Source of the DNA: DASZFV01 sp036494575
Lineage (GTDB): Bacteria; Myxococcota_A; Polyangia; Fen-1088
DNA length: 64,000 nucleotides
Direction of reading: 5' to 3'
NCBI GenBank assembly: GCA_036494575.1
Contig: DASXOE010000020.1
Coordinates: forward strand, 1 to 64,000
The position numbers and the translations under genes are program-made. Positions 39,654 to 48,830 of this stretch are shown here, one piece after another. The notes beneath the pieces are model-generated. The model made no database searches and was not told where the DNA came from. It saw only the letters and a program-made list of their open reading frames with translations. How positions within the stretch are numbered: the first letter of the stretch is position 1; every line of letters starts with the position of its first letter.

Positions 39654-41543
39654 CTACGCACGCGCGGCGTCCAGATAGCGCCGCGCCCAAAGCTCGAGTG
39701 ACAAGACGAGCCACAGTAGCTCGCCGTGGTCGGCCTGGCCATCGAGGTGGTCCTTGAGGTAGCGCTGGGCGGCCGCCGGGCGAATGAGGCCGCGCTCGCG
39801 GAAGGCCCGGCTGCCGAGCACGTCGGCCGCCAACCCGGCGAGCGGCCCCCGGAACCACTTCGCGAGCGGGATGCCGAACCCCTGCTTCGGCTTGTCGAGC
39901 ACGTCGGCGGGGAGCCAGCGCGCCGCCACCTTGCGCAGCAGGTACTTGCCGCGATGTCCGCGCACCCTGAGGTCGCGCGGCAGCCGCACGCCGAACTCGA
40001 CGACGCGATGATCGAGGAAGGGGGCGCGGCCCTCGAGCGAGCTCGCCATGGCCATGCGATCGACCTTCACGAGGACGTCGTCGGGCAGGTAGCTCGCGAA
40101 GTCGATCGCGACGCACTGGTCGAGGGCCTCGAGGCCCTTCGCGCCGCGCGCGACCGCCGCGAGCCCGCCGTAGTGATCGGCCGCCGAGGACCGCACGGCA
40201 TCCCCGAGGAGCTCGTCGGCGACGCTGGCGCGCGTGAGAGCGACGCCGCTCAGGTAACTGTCGGGGAAGGGCTGGCGCAGGCGCTCGGCGATGGCGCGAA
40301 GGCGGTAGCCGCGCTCGGCGGGCACGAGGCGGCCGGCCGCGGCCGCCGTCGCCGCCGCGGCGGGCTTGAGCGCGCCCAGCCGCTGGAGGTCGAGGTAGCG
40401 CAGGTACCGATCGTACCCCGCGAACGTCTCGTCGCCGGCGTCGCCGGTGAGCACCATCTTGACGTGCTCGCGCGCCAGCTTCGCGACGAGGTAGGTCGGG
40501 ACGGCCGAGGAATCGGCGAAGGGCTCGTCGAGGTACCAGACGAGGTGCTGCAAGAGCTCGACCGCATCGGGCTCGACGACGAGCTCGCGGTGCTCCGTCC
40601 CGAGGTGCTGCGAGACGCGGCGCGCGTCGGACAGCTCGTTGTATTCCGCCTCGCGGAAGCCGATCGAGAACGTGCGCACGGGCTGGCTGAGGTGGCGCGA
40701 CATGAGCGCGACGACGACGCTCGAGTCGAGCCCGCCGCTCAAGAACGCGCCGAAGGGGACGTCCGCGACGAGCCGGCTCGCGACGGCCTGGTCGAGCAGG
40801 CGCGCCAGCTCGCGCTCGGCGTCCGCCTCGCTGAGCTGGTGCTTGGGCTCGAGCTCGAGCTGGTAGTACCGGCGAAGGCTCACCTGGCCGTCGACGAAGC
40901 GCAGCGTATGGCCCGGCGGGAGCTTGTGCACGCCCTCGAAGATGCTCCCGGGCGACGGCACGTATCCGAAGCAAACGTAGGCCCGCACGGCCTCGGGCGC
41001 GGGATCGAGGCGAACCCCCGGGACGCGCAGCAACGACTTGAGCTCGCTCGCGAAGATCAAACGTCCGCCCTCGGGCGACGAGTCGGATGAGTGTGAATAA
41101 AACAGGGGCTTCTCGCCGAACCGATCCCGCGCGAGCACGAGCGTGCGCGTGCGCGTGTCCCACAGCGCGATCCCGAACATGCCGTCGAGGCGCGCGAAGC
41201 AGTCCTCGCCCCACTCCTCGTACCCGTGGAGGATCACCTCGGTGTCGGACTGGGTGTAGAACCGGTGCCCACGGGCCTCGAGCTCGGCGCGCAGCTCGCG
41301 GAAGTTGTAGATCTCGCCGTTGAACACGGCCTGGATCGTGCCGTCCTCGTTGTGCACGGGCTGGCGGCCGCCCGAAAGGTCGATGATCGAGAGCCGGCGC
41401 ATGCCGATCATGGCCTGGCCATCGCAATAGAGGCCTTCGTCGTCGGGGCCGCGGTGGGTGATCGCGGCGTTCATGGCGTGGCCGACCGCCTCCTCGGGAG
41501 CAGCTCCGCCGGGCGCGGCGACGATGCCGACGATCCCGCACAT
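39654..41543 (-). CDS. asnB: Asparagine synthase-type glutamine amidotransferase (class II, intact)
   Basis: 629 aa. The N-terminal MCGIVGIVA gives the catalytic Cys2 of class II glutaminase domains; HRGPDDEGLY, NGEIYNFRELR and SQSDTEVILHG are the next conserved blocks. The synthetase half has the PPi-loop SGGLDSS (about residue 262) and DEPFADSSAVPTYLVAKLA, then GDAGDETFAGYDRY. Enzymes of this type in EPS loci (XrtA/PEP-CTERM amidotransferase group) are thought to amidate sugar acids such as uronic acids rather than aspartate. Amidation of an EPS uronate is the inferred role here. The GT4 gene lies 3 bp upstream. Confidence 0.9.
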   Translation of the reverse strand: MCGIVGIVAAPGGAAPEEAVGHAMNAAITHRGPDDEGLYCDGQAMIGMRRLSIIDLSGGRQPVHNEDGTIQAVFNGEIYNFRELRAELEARGHRFYTQSDTEVILHGYEEWGEDCFARLDGMFGIALWDTRTRTLVLARDRFGEKPLFYSHSSDSSPEGGRLIFASELKSLLRVPGVRLDPAPEAVRAYVCFGYVPSPGSIFEGVHKLPPGHTLRFVDGQVSLRRYYQLELEPKHQLSEADAERELARLLDQAVASRLVADVPFGAFLSGGLDSSVVVALMSRHLSQPVRTFSIGFREAEYNELSDARRVSQHLGTEHRELVVEPDAVELLQHLVWYLDEPFADSSAVPTYLVAKLAREHVKMVLTGDAGDETFAGYDRYLRYLDLQRLGALKPAAAATAAAAGRLVPAERGYRLRAIAERLRQPFPDSYLSGVALTRASVADELLGDAVRSSAADHYGGLAAVARGAKGLEALDQCVAIDFASYLPDDVLVKVDRMAMASSLEGRAPFLDHRVVEFGVRLPRDLRVRGHRGKYLLRKVAARWLPADVLDKPKQGFGIPLAKWFRGPLAGLAADVLGSRAFRERGLIRPAAAQRYLKDHLDGQADHGELLWLVLSLELWARRYLDAARA

Positions 41544-41546
41544 GGC

Positions 41547-42785
41547 CTAGGCTGCTCTCGCGAAGTCGCGGGGCGCCGTGCCCCCGTAGAGCCGCAGCAA
41601 GCGGCCCACGACGGTCTCGAGCGCCGAAGCCTTCTCGACGTCCGCGCGCGCTTGCCGCCCCATCTCTTGGAGCTCGACCGCCGACAAGGCCGCCGCCGTG
41701 CGCAAGTGGGCCGCGAGCGCCGCGGCGTCGCCCACGGGGAAGAGCCACCCGTTGCGGCCCGTGACGACGAAGTCCTCACTGCCGCTCACTTGGCTCGCGA
41801 GCGCGGGCAGCCCCGAGGCCATGAACTCGAGCAGCGTGTTCGAGAGCCCCTCGATCGTCGAGGGCAGGACGCCGACGTCCGCCTGGGCGAGGATCTCCTC
41901 GACGCGATCCTGGTGGCCGAGGAACTCCATCTCGGCCGAGATGCCCAGGGCGCGCGCCTGCGCCCGTAGCGCCTCCTCGAGCGGACCGCCGCCCACGAGC
42001 CACAGGCGCACGTCGGAGCGGCCGGCGAACGCGCTCGCCCACGCCTCGAACAACGTCGACAGCCCCTTCTCGGGTACGAGCCGCCCGACGAAGACCGCCG
42101 TGAAGGGTGTGCCTGCCGCCCGCGGCGCGCGGCGCGCGGCGAACCGCGAGGTGTCCACGGCGTTCGGGAGGACGACGATGCGCTCGGCGGGGAAGCCCTG
42201 CCGCTCGAGCTCGGCGGCGATGCGGGTGCTGATGGCCTGGAACGCGGAGCCGCGCCTCAAGAAGCGATGCGCGAGGGCGTCGAGCGGTCCCCGATCGGGC
42301 GCCATGACCCCCTTCTCGAGCTCCCACCAGCCGGAGATCTTGACGATCACCGGCTTGCCCACGAGCGCGCCGATGAGACACGCCACGGCCCCCATGTGAT
42401 GGGCGATGTGCACGTGCCACGCATCGTAACGCCGCCCGCGCCCGAGAAGAAATGCGGCCAGCCGCAGGCACATGAGAGCCCCGCCGAGGAGGGGCCAGCG
42501 CGGGTAAGACAGGCGGCCCACGGGGATGCCGGAGCAGCGCTCCGCCGTGACCTGAGGGCCGAAGGAGAAGAGGGGCGTCATGACGGCCACCTGCTGTCCG
42601 CGGCGGATCAGCTCGCGGCAGAGCGTGCGCACCTGAGACTCGGCCCCGCCCCCGCCCCGCTTCGTGAAGTCGCTCTCGAGCACCATGAGGACGCGAACGG
42701 GCCGCGCGTCGCCCGAAGGCCGTGTCGAAACAGGTACCGTCGAAGCAGGCGCCGCCTTGGCCGACGCCCCGCCTTCAGGCGCCAT
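41547..42785 (-). CDS. GT4 family glycosyltransferase
   Basis: 412 aa with a ~30-residue disordered N-terminal extension before VRVLMVLESDFTKRGGGGAE, the donor-side start of GT-B enzymes. Middle: DAWHVHIAHHMGAVACLIGA, KISGWWELEKGV. C-terminal GT4 signatures: FVGRLVPEKGLSTLFEAWAS and the E-x7-E motif EGLSNTLLEF, then ASGLPALASQVSGSEDFV. It is a retaining sugar transferase acting in the cytoplasm on the lipid-linked repeat unit. Its start overlaps the preceding gene by 11 bp, suggesting translational coupling. Confidence 0.92.
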   Translation of the reverse strand: MAPEGGASAKAAPASTVPVSTRPSGDARPVRVLMVLESDFTKRGGGGAESQVRTLCRELIRRGQQVAVMTPLFSFGPQVTAERCSGIPVGRLSYPRWPLLGGALMCLRLAAFLLGRGRRYDAWHVHIAHHMGAVACLIGALVGKPVIVKISGWWELEKGVMAPDRGPLDALAHRFLRRGSAFQAISTRIAAELERQGFPAERIVVLPNAVDTSRFAARRAPRAAGTPFTAVFVGRLVPEKGLSTLFEAWASAFAGRSDVRLWLVGGGPLEEALRAQARALGISAEMEFLGHQDRVEEILAQADVGVLPSTIEGLSNTLLEFMASGLPALASQVSGSEDFVVTGRNGWLFPVGDAAALAAHLRTAAALSAVELQEMGRQARADVEKASALETVVGRLLRLYGGTAPRDFARAA

Positions 42786-44595
42786 CCACGTACCTCCGAA
42801 GCCACAGCTCGAGCACGAAGAGGCGATAGAGGGAGTCGGCGTAGTCCCAGGTGCCGCGCTCGTGCTGGGCCAGCAATCCCTCGACGAAGGTCGGCTCCCA
42901 CCAGCCGCGCGCGCGCGCGCGCGCGTCGAAGAGCGTCTGCCGCACCATGCTCTTGAAGGCCCCGTCCGTGCGCAGCCAGACGGCCACGGGAAGGCCGAAG
43001 CCCTGCTTCTTCTTGCGCAGGATCGCCTCGGGGAGAATGCCCTTCATCGCGCGCTTGAACAGGTAGCGCTTCTTCAGCCCACGCACGATCTGACGCTCGG
43101 GCAGGTGGCTCGTGTGGTCGACGAGCGCGGGATCGAGGTAGGGGAAGCGCACGCTCACGCCGACGGACCGCGCCGCTCCGTCGACCTTGCGCAGATCGTT
43201 CTGCGCGATCGCCATCATGAGATCGAGGCGCATGATCCGATGCAGGGGGCCGCCGCTCGCGCCCAGCCCGTAGACGTCCCGCATGAGCTCGAGAGAGGCG
43301 TCGCGGCCCACGGCGCGCCGGAAGTCCGGCGTGAGCATCTCGTGATAGTGGTCCGACGCGAAGGAGTCGTCGGTGTAAAAGCGGTCGGGGTTGGGCAGCG
43401 ACGCGCGGTCGAAGAAGTTCTCGACGCGGTTGAGGAGGTGATGGTCGGCGCGGCCGGCCAAGCCGCCGACCCGGCGCCCCAACGCCTTGAGCGGCTCGGG
43501 CATGCCGTACCAGGTCTCCATGACCTGATCCTTGGCATAGCGCTCGTTGCCGCCGAAGATCTCGTCGCCGCCGTCGCCCGCGAGCATGAGGTGCGCGGCC
43601 TTGGTACCGGCCAGCTCGACGCAAGCGAGCGTCGGGATCGCCGAAGCGTTGCCAAACGGTTGGTCGTAGGCCTCGATGACGCGCGCCACGAGCGCCTGGG
43701 CGCGCTCGTCCGAGACGGTCTCGAAGGTGGGGTCGGCGCCGCAGGCCTCGGCCGCCGTGCGCGCGAAGCCGAGCTCGTCGTAGCTCTCCTCGGCGAAGCC
43801 GATCGAGAAGCTGCGCACGCGTCCCTTGCCCGGTTGGCGCGCGAGGATCGACACGATGCTCGAGCTGTCCGTGCCGCCCGAGAGGAAGCACCCCCAGCCC
43901 TGCTCGGCGCGGGGACGGTAGTCGTGCACCGTCGCGACGATGCGCTCTGTGAGGGCGCGCGCGAGCACGTCGTCGGCGTCGCGCCGGTCTTCGGGGTACT
44001 CGGGCACGTAGTAACGATCGAGCTTGGGCGGCGTGCCGGGCCGCCAGCTCCAGCGCGTGGCGGGCTCGAGACGCCGGATGTCGCGGAAGATGGTGCCGGG
44101 CGCCGGGATCTGCGCGAAGTTGAGGTAGTGATAGACGGAGGGAAGGTCGATCGCGCGCTCGCACCACGGCGAAGCCGCCAGCAGCCGCAGGTCGTTCGCC
44201 ACCAGCACGACGTCGCCTCGGACGAGCGTGTAGAGCGACAGCGTCGAGAAGTGATCGGTGACGGCGCAGATCTGGCGCTCGCCGGGATGCCAGACCACCT
44301 GCGCGAAGCGGCCGCGCCAGTCGTTCTGGGGCGGCGCGCCCGGCCCGAGGGCGCGAGCGCCTCCCGCGACGTCTCCCGCGACGAGATCGGCGAGGGCGAT
44401 CCAGCGCGCGCCCGCCGCGTCCGCGCCGCGCTGGACGGCGCCGCGCGCCGCCACCTGCGCCGGCTCGGACGCCTCCGAGAGCGTCGTGAACCCGTCCTTG
44501 CCGAGGCCGCTCACCCAGGCGTGAGTCCCCGGGCCCCACGCAAAGACGAAATTGCCGAGGACGCTAGGCTGCTGAGAGGGGTCGGGCGAGCTCAT
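42775..44595 (-). CDS. Asparagine synthase-like protein lacking the glutaminase nucleophile
   Basis: About 606 aa from ATG at 44595; ATG at 44646 or TTG at 44655 are alternatives. No candidate N-terminus begins Met-Cys, so Cys2 of class II glutaminases is missing and the domain (GNFVFAWGPGTHAWVSGL to TDHFSTLSLYTLVRGDVVL) is degenerate. The synthetase domain is intact: GCFLSGGTDSSSIVSIL (PPi-loop), SFSIGFAEESYDELGFAR, DQPFGNASAIPTLACVELA, LAGDGGDEIFGGNERY, FPYLDPALVDHTSHLPE. It probably still activates a carboxylate with ATP, using free ammonia, ammonia from the intact AsnB encoded two genes downstream, or another amine. Its 3' end overlaps the GT4 gene by 11 bp. Confidence 0.85.
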   Translation of the reverse strand: MSSPDPSQQPSVLGNFVFAWGPGTHAWVSGLGKDGFTTLSEASEPAQVAARGAVQRGADAAGARWIALADLVAGDVAGGARALGPGAPPQNDWRGRFAQVVWHPGERQICAVTDHFSTLSLYTLVRGDVVLVANDLRLLAASPWCERAIDLPSVYHYLNFAQIPAPGTIFRDIRRLEPATRWSWRPGTPPKLDRYYVPEYPEDRRDADDVLARALTERIVATVHDYRPRAEQGWGCFLSGGTDSSSIVSILARQPGKGRVRSFSIGFAEESYDELGFARTAAEACGADPTFETVSDERAQALVARVIEAYDQPFGNASAIPTLACVELAGTKAAHLMLAGDGGDEIFGGNERYAKDQVMETWYGMPEPLKALGRRVGGLAGRADHHLLNRVENFFDRASLPNPDRFYTDDSFASDHYHEMLTPDFRRAVGRDASLELMRDVYGLGASGGPLHRIMRLDLMMAIAQNDLRKVDGAARSVGVSVRFPYLDPALVDHTSHLPERQIVRGLKKRYLFKRAMKGILPEAILRKKKQGFGLPVAVWLRTDGAFKSMVRQTLFDARARARGWWEPTFVEGLLAQHERGTWDYADSLYRLFVLELWLRRYVDGA

Positions 44596-44679
44596 CGGCG
44601 GTGCGGGCGATTCGCGAGGTGCTGAAAGAGTGCCTTCGAGGTGCATGTACGTCAAACCCTTGGGCCCGTGGCACCGCCG

Positions 44680-45456
44680 TCAAGCCCCGAGCAACCGGCG
44701 ACGCACCGAGCGGTAGGTGTCGTCGCCGAGCGCGCGCTTCGCGAGATCGAGGGCCGCGTACCGCACCTGCGCCGCGTAGAGCGCGCGACCGCCGCGCAGC
44801 CACGACTCGAGCGTCGCGTCGCCGAGCTTCGCGGTCACGGCCAGCCTGCCGAGCGTGGGCCCGTCGCCGGGGCGCACGCGGCCGGGCTTGGAGTTGAGCA
44901 CGTGCGTGTAGCCGACCTCCCGCGCGACGTCGGCCAAGGCGGCCGGCTCGCGTCCGCCCGCGGGCGCGAGCAGGGTCACGGGCCGGCCCACGTGCTCCTC
45001 GATCTCGAGGCGCGCGCGCCGGAGATCCTCGCGCAGGCGCGCGGGCGCGAGCTCGGTGAGGAAGACGCGGTGATCGAGACCGTGCGATTGGATGGACATG
45101 CCACCGTCGGACATCTCGCGCAGCTCCGCCCACGTCGCAAAGCCGGGCGTGCCCACCTGCGCGGGGTTGACGAAGAAGTCGGCCGTGGCCGCCGCGCCCG
45201 CGAGCAAGGGGAATCCCACGCGGTGGTTGCTCTCGTCTCCGTCGTCGAAGGTCACGATGACGCCGCGGCTCCCGGCCAGCCAGTCGCGCGCGCTCACGAC
45301 CGCGCCCCCCTCGCGCGCGCAAAGCGCGAGCTGCGCCGCGAACGCCTCGCGCCCTACCGTGTAATGCGGATCGGCGCCCGCGCCCGCCGCCTCGCCGAGC
45401 GCGTGATACATGAGCGCGATCGTGGCGCCGCGAGGCTGGGTGGCGGACGTCGACAT
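44680..45456 (-). CDS. Second polysaccharide deacetylase (NodB domain)
   Basis: About 258 aa from ATG at 45456. The CE4 pattern is present in compact form: ATIALMYHALGEAAG, VIVTFDDGDESNHRVGFPLL (motif 1), MSIQSHGLDHRVFLTEL (SH-x3-H, motif 2), then TLLAPAGGREPAALADVA. The usual motif 3 Arg-Pro-Pro is replaced by LLAPAGGRE, so specificity may differ. There is no signal peptide. It lies 7 bp downstream of the kinase-like gene and 84 bp before the amidotransferase-like gene. It resembles the deacetylases found in exosortase-linked EPS loci. Confidence 0.85.
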   Translation of the reverse strand: MSTSATQPRGATIALMYHALGEAAGAGADPHYTVGREAFAAQLALCAREGGAVVSARDWLAGSRGVIVTFDDGDESNHRVGFPLLAGAAATADFFVNPAQVGTPGFATWAELREMSDGGMSIQSHGLDHRVFLTELAPARLREDLRRARLEIEEHVGRPVTLLAPAGGREPAALADVAREVGYTHVLNSKPGRVRPGDGPTLGRLAVTAKLGDATLESWLRGGRALYAAQVRYAALDLAKRALGDDTYRSVRRRLLGA

Positions 45457-45463
45457 CCGGGCC

Positions 45464-46282
45464 TCAATTGCGCTCGTTGAAGACCACGCCGGCGAACTTC
45501 GTGGGCTCGAACAGGTTGGCCGCCTGGGAGATGGCCTCGGGCGTGTCGCGACCGTAACCCGCGACGAGAATGACGAAGTCGACGAGGCCCGACAGGATGC
45601 GCGCATCCGGCGAGCCTTTGATGGGCGGACCGTCGAGGAAGGGAAAGCACGGGGCCTGGCGCAGCGCCGCCATGACCATCTTCATCGGCTGAGAAGAAAA
45701 GTACTCGCGCGGCATCACGGCCGGGCGGCCCGCCGGGATGAGGTGCAGCCCCGGGATCGTGGTCGAGCGAATCAGGCGCTGAATGGGCGCGCGCGGCTGC
45801 TCGATGTAGTCGAACAAGCCGCCCTCGTCGATGCGCGTGCCCAGCGCCGCGTCCTGGGTGGGGTGCCGCGGGTTGCAGTCGACGAGGATCGCCACCCGCT
45901 GCTCCTGGAGCGTGAACGCGACGGCCAGGTTTCGCGCCACGAAGCTCGCGCCCGAGCCGGAGCTCACGGGCACGACGAGGGTCGCGAAGTGGGTCAACCC
46001 CACGCCCTCGGCCATCGTCAGCAAGCGCGTGCGCAGCTCGCGAAAGGAGTCGACCTGATCGGGCGTCGCGAGGCCGCGGGGCGCGCGCGGGACCGCGGCC
46101 GAGCCCCGGCCGTCCTGGCGCGTGAGGCGACCGGCCGGGGCGAGCGCGACGACCTGGGCCTGGGGCGAGCTGTCTCTTTCAGGCCGGTCCTCGGCATCCA
46201 CGTCCTTCGCGGCGGTCTCGGCGCGCGCCGGGTCCACCTTCGCGCGGTCGGCCCCGCCACCGTCGCGCCGTCCTCCGCTCAT
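45464..46282 (-). CDS. BY-kinase/CpsD-like P-loop protein with degenerate Walker motifs
   Basis: 272 aa. The N-terminal ~75 residues are disordered and acidic/basic. The ATPase fold is recognisable from FRELRTRLLTMAEG, FATLVVPVSSGSGASFVARN, LAVAFTLQEQRVAILVDCNP and FPFLDGPPIKG. The normal Walker A (GxxGxGKT/S) reads SSGSGASF, without the Lys; the Walker A' motif DxD reads DCN. There is no C-terminal Tyr cluster (end: TKFAGVVFNERN). So ATP hydrolysis and autophosphorylation are doubtful. Similar pseudo-kinases exist in some EPS loci and may only bind the Wzz-like partner, whose gene overlaps its start by 4 bp. Confidence 0.85.
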   Translation of the reverse strand: MSGGRRDGGGADRAKVDPARAETAAKDVDAEDRPERDSSPQAQVVALAPAGRLTRQDGRGSAAVPRAPRGLATPDQVDSFRELRTRLLTMAEGVGLTHFATLVVPVSSGSGASFVARNLAVAFTLQEQRVAILVDCNPRHPTQDAALGTRIDEGGLFDYIEQPRAPIQRLIRSTTIPGLHLIPAGRPAVMPREYFSSQPMKMVMAALRQAPCFPFLDGPPIKGSPDARILSGLVDFVILVAGYGRDTPEAISQAANLFEPTKFAGVVFNERN

Positions 46283-47853
46283 GACGACATCATCTTGATG
46301 ACGAAGGTCGCGCCATAGACGAGGAACACGCCGCAGACGAGCAGCACGACCTGGACGTCACGCCGGCGCGTGAGCGACCGGTGGCGGCTTCCCTCGTACG
46401 GAATGCTCACGAGCAAGGGCACGTTCGCGAGGCGCTCGATCTGCTGCGGACTGCGCACGCGCCGATCGAAGCGCACGATCGCGAAGAGCAAGCCGAGCGG
46501 GATCGCGAGCGCGAGCAAAAGACCGATGAGCGACAGGTGCACCAGGCGCAAGCTGCTCGCCGTCGCGGGCACCTCCGCCTCTTCCTGGATCCGCATCGTG
46601 AGCCCGCGGTGCTCGGCGTCGAGATCCATCGAGACGCGCGCGTTCTCGCGGCGCTTGAGGAGATCCTCGTAGACCTCACGCGTCGAGTCGTAGATCCGAA
46701 AGAGCGCCGACTGCGTGGTGTCTTGCCCGACGCCCTTCATCTCGGGATCCTTGTCCGTCTCGTCGACGGCCGCGCGGGCCGCCACGAAGGCCCGCGGGCG
46801 CCTGCCCGTCGCGGCGGCGATCTTCTGCTGAACCTGCTCGAGCCGCGCCCGGGCGGCCTGCGCCACCTCGTCGTCGAGCGCGGCGGCGGCGGCGCGCGCC
46901 TTGTCGAGGTCCGCGCGCGCCTGCTCCGAGCGGCGCAGGTCGTCCTTCGCGCTCGCGAGCTCCCGCCGCGCGCGCCGCACGTCCGGGTGCTCGTCGGTGA
47001 ACGTGCCAACGAGCTTGTCGAGGTCCGCTTGCGCCTGGGTGACGCGGGCGCGGGCCTGTTCCTCGTTCCGGTTGTCCTGGGCGATGGCCGCCTGCGACTT
47101 GCGCCCGAGCTGGGCCTCCAGCGTGGCGGCCTCGATGCGCAGCGAGGCCAACTGGTCCGGCGTCAAGCGCCCAGCGGCCGGGACCGCGGCCGGCGTCTCG
47201 GCCGCGGCCGCAGCCGCCCCCGCCGCGCCGGCGACGCGCGCGCCAGGCGCGGGGCGGGTCGATACGCCGCGATAGTAGTCGAGCAACTTCTGATGCGCCT
47301 CGGTGAGCTTCTGACCGTACTCCTTGACGCGCTTGTCGATGAACTCGAACGCCTCTCGGCTCTCGGCCGCCTTGAGGGTGTTGCTCTCGTCGATGAAGGT
47401 CTTGCCGATGAGGTTCGTGATGCGCGCGGCCCGCTTGGGATCCGTGTCGCTGTACGCGATGCGGATGATCTCGTCGCTCTTGTTGTCGATCTTGATGCGA
47501 GACCGGAAATGGTTGAGCAGCTGCTCCTGGTCCTGCGGGCTGATGCGCGTGGGCATGATGCCCGCCTCGACCGCCAGCTTGCGCAGGACCTTGTGGCCGA
47601 GGACCACTTGGCCGACGAGCGCCGTCTGCGCCGTGACCGGTGACGAGACGGCGCGGCCCTCCATGAGCGGCTTGATGACGTTGTCGACCTCGACGATGAT
47701 CAACGTGGCGGCGTCCCAGCGCTTGGGCGTCAAGAGCCCGATCGCCAGGCTGAGCAGGGCGACGACGGTGAATAGGATCGTGAGAGGAAGGAGCCTTCGC
47801 TTCCCCTCTTTGATCAGCAGCTCGAAAAAGTCCCGCAAGCCGTCGTCAGCCAT
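46279..47853 (-). CDS. Wzz/GumC-family chain-length determinant (co-polymerase)
   Basis: 524 aa. TM1 is LLPLTILFTVVALLSLAIGL (about residues 21-40); the periplasmic domain opens with KRWDAATLIIVEVDNV. A long Ala/Arg/Glu-rich coiled coil (about 230-360) contains a low-complexity Ala/Pro insert. TM2 lies near residue 440 (SLIGLLLALAIPLGLLFAIV). Unlike standard Wzz, a third TM (VQVVLLVCGVFLVYGATFVI) ends the protein. The architecture is that of XrtA-type chain-length proteins. It heads the minus-strand operon that ends with wzy and probably sets EPS chain length. The ATGA overlap couples it to the kinase-like gene. Confidence 0.9.
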   Translation of the reverse strand: MADDGLRDFFELLIKEGKRRLLPLTILFTVVALLSLAIGLLTPKRWDAATLIIVEVDNVIKPLMEGRAVSSPVTAQTALVGQVVLGHKVLRKLAVEAGIMPTRISPQDQEQLLNHFRSRIKIDNKSDEIIRIAYSDTDPKRAARITNLIGKTFIDESNTLKAAESREAFEFIDKRVKEYGQKLTEAHQKLLDYYRGVSTRPAPGARVAGAAGAAAAAAETPAAVPAAGRLTPDQLASLRIEAATLEAQLGRKSQAAIAQDNRNEEQARARVTQAQADLDKLVGTFTDEHPDVRRARRELASAKDDLRRSEQARADLDKARAAAAALDDEVAQAARARLEQVQQKIAAATGRRPRAFVAARAAVDETDKDPEMKGVGQDTTQSALFRIYDSTREVYEDLLKRRENARVSMDLDAEHRGLTMRIQEEAEVPATASSLRLVHLSLIGLLLALAIPLGLLFAIVRFDRRVRSPQQIERLANVPLLVSIPYEGSRHRSLTRRRDVQVVLLVCGVFLVYGATFVIKMMSS

Positions 47854-47956
47854 TGGAATCTAGGGAAACCGGACGGTTAGGAGCCTCTGCACGGCGGTCG
47901 GAAGATATCATATGCACGGATCATCGCCACAGCGAGCCCGGGAGGGGGACAAAGCA

Positions 47957-48724
47957 ATGCGAAGCGGCGAATCGTCCGTGACTGCGCTCGGCAGCGCGGA
48001 CGTCCATGTGTGGCTCCTGGAGGCGCCCGAGGCCGCCAGCGACGCGCGCGCCGAGCTCTGCGCCGCGCTGCTCTCGGCCGACGAGCGCGCGCGGATGGGC
48101 CGCTTTCATTTCGCCGGTGACCGGCGGCGGTATCTGTTCGCCCACGCGCTCGTGCGCACGACCCTGTCCCGGTACGCGCCGGGCACGCCGCCCGCGCGCT
48201 GGCGATTTCGCACGAACGCCCACGGGCGTCCGGAGCTGCCGCCGGAAGACGGGGGACCGCCGTTGCGATTCAACCTCTCCCACACCGACGGGCTGGTGGC
48301 CTGCGCCGTGGCGCTCGACCGGGACGTGGGCGTCGACGTCGAGCACCTCTGGCCAGCGACGTTCGACCTCGGCCTCGCCCGGCATCACTTCGCGCCCGCG
48401 GAGGTGGCCGGCCTGGAGGCGCTGCCGCCGGAGGCCCGGCGGGCCCGCTTCTTTGCGCTGTGGACGTTGAAAGAGGCGTACATCAAGGCCAGGGGGCTGG
48501 GGCTCGCGCTGCCGCTCGAGCGGTTCGCCTTCGACCTCGAGGGCCCCGCCATCTGCGTCCGCTTCGATCCCGAGCTGGGGGATGAGCCCGAGCGCTGGCA
48601 CTTCGCGCGCCTGCAGCCCACCGCCGTTCACGCGCTGGCGTTGGCCGCCCGCCGCGTGCCCGGAGAAACCCTGAGGGTGCGCCACTGGCCGCCGCCCTCG
48701 GATTTTCCTGGGATCGACTCGTGA
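47957..48724 (+). CDS. 4'-phosphopantetheinyl transferase (Sfp type)
   Basis: About 255 aa from ATG at 47957, preceded by GGAGGGGG. Motifs of the Sfp/AcpT superfamily: RWRFRTNAHGRPEL, RFNLSHTDGLVACAVAL, DVGVDVEHLW (magnesium-binding GVDVE), FFALWTLKEAYIKARGLGL (WxxKEAxxKxxG). It converts apo carrier domains of the adjacent PKS and NRPSs to the holo form by adding the CoA-derived arm. It is divergent from the Wzz-like gene across a 103-bp gap and is probably transcribed with the PKS (106-bp gap). No other carrier-protein genes are nearby, which supports this role. Confidence 0.95.
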   Translation: MRSGESSVTALGSADVHVWLLEAPEAASDARAELCAALLSADERARMGRFHFAGDRRRYLFAHALVRTTLSRYAPGTPPARWRFRTNAHGRPELPPEDGGPPLRFNLSHTDGLVACAVALDRDVGVDVEHLWPATFDLGLARHHFAPAEVAGLEALPPEARRARFFALWTLKEAYIKARGLGLALPLERFAFDLEGPAICVRFDPELGDEPERWHFARLQPTAVHALALAARRVPGETLRVRHWPPPSDFPGIDS

Positions 48725-48830
48725 GATTTGCCGGCGGCGGTCGGAATACCTTGCACGGCGCCCTGGCCAAACGCACATCAGCGGGAGAGACTGAGCGCGG
48801 GCGCTCGGAAGGGCGCCGGGGGATCACGTG

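Noticed and set aside
38305..41748. Long minus-strand frame overlapping wzy and the AsnB gene
   Set aside because: Alternative frame of the same strand; wzy and AsnB in the other frames carry family motifs, this one does not.
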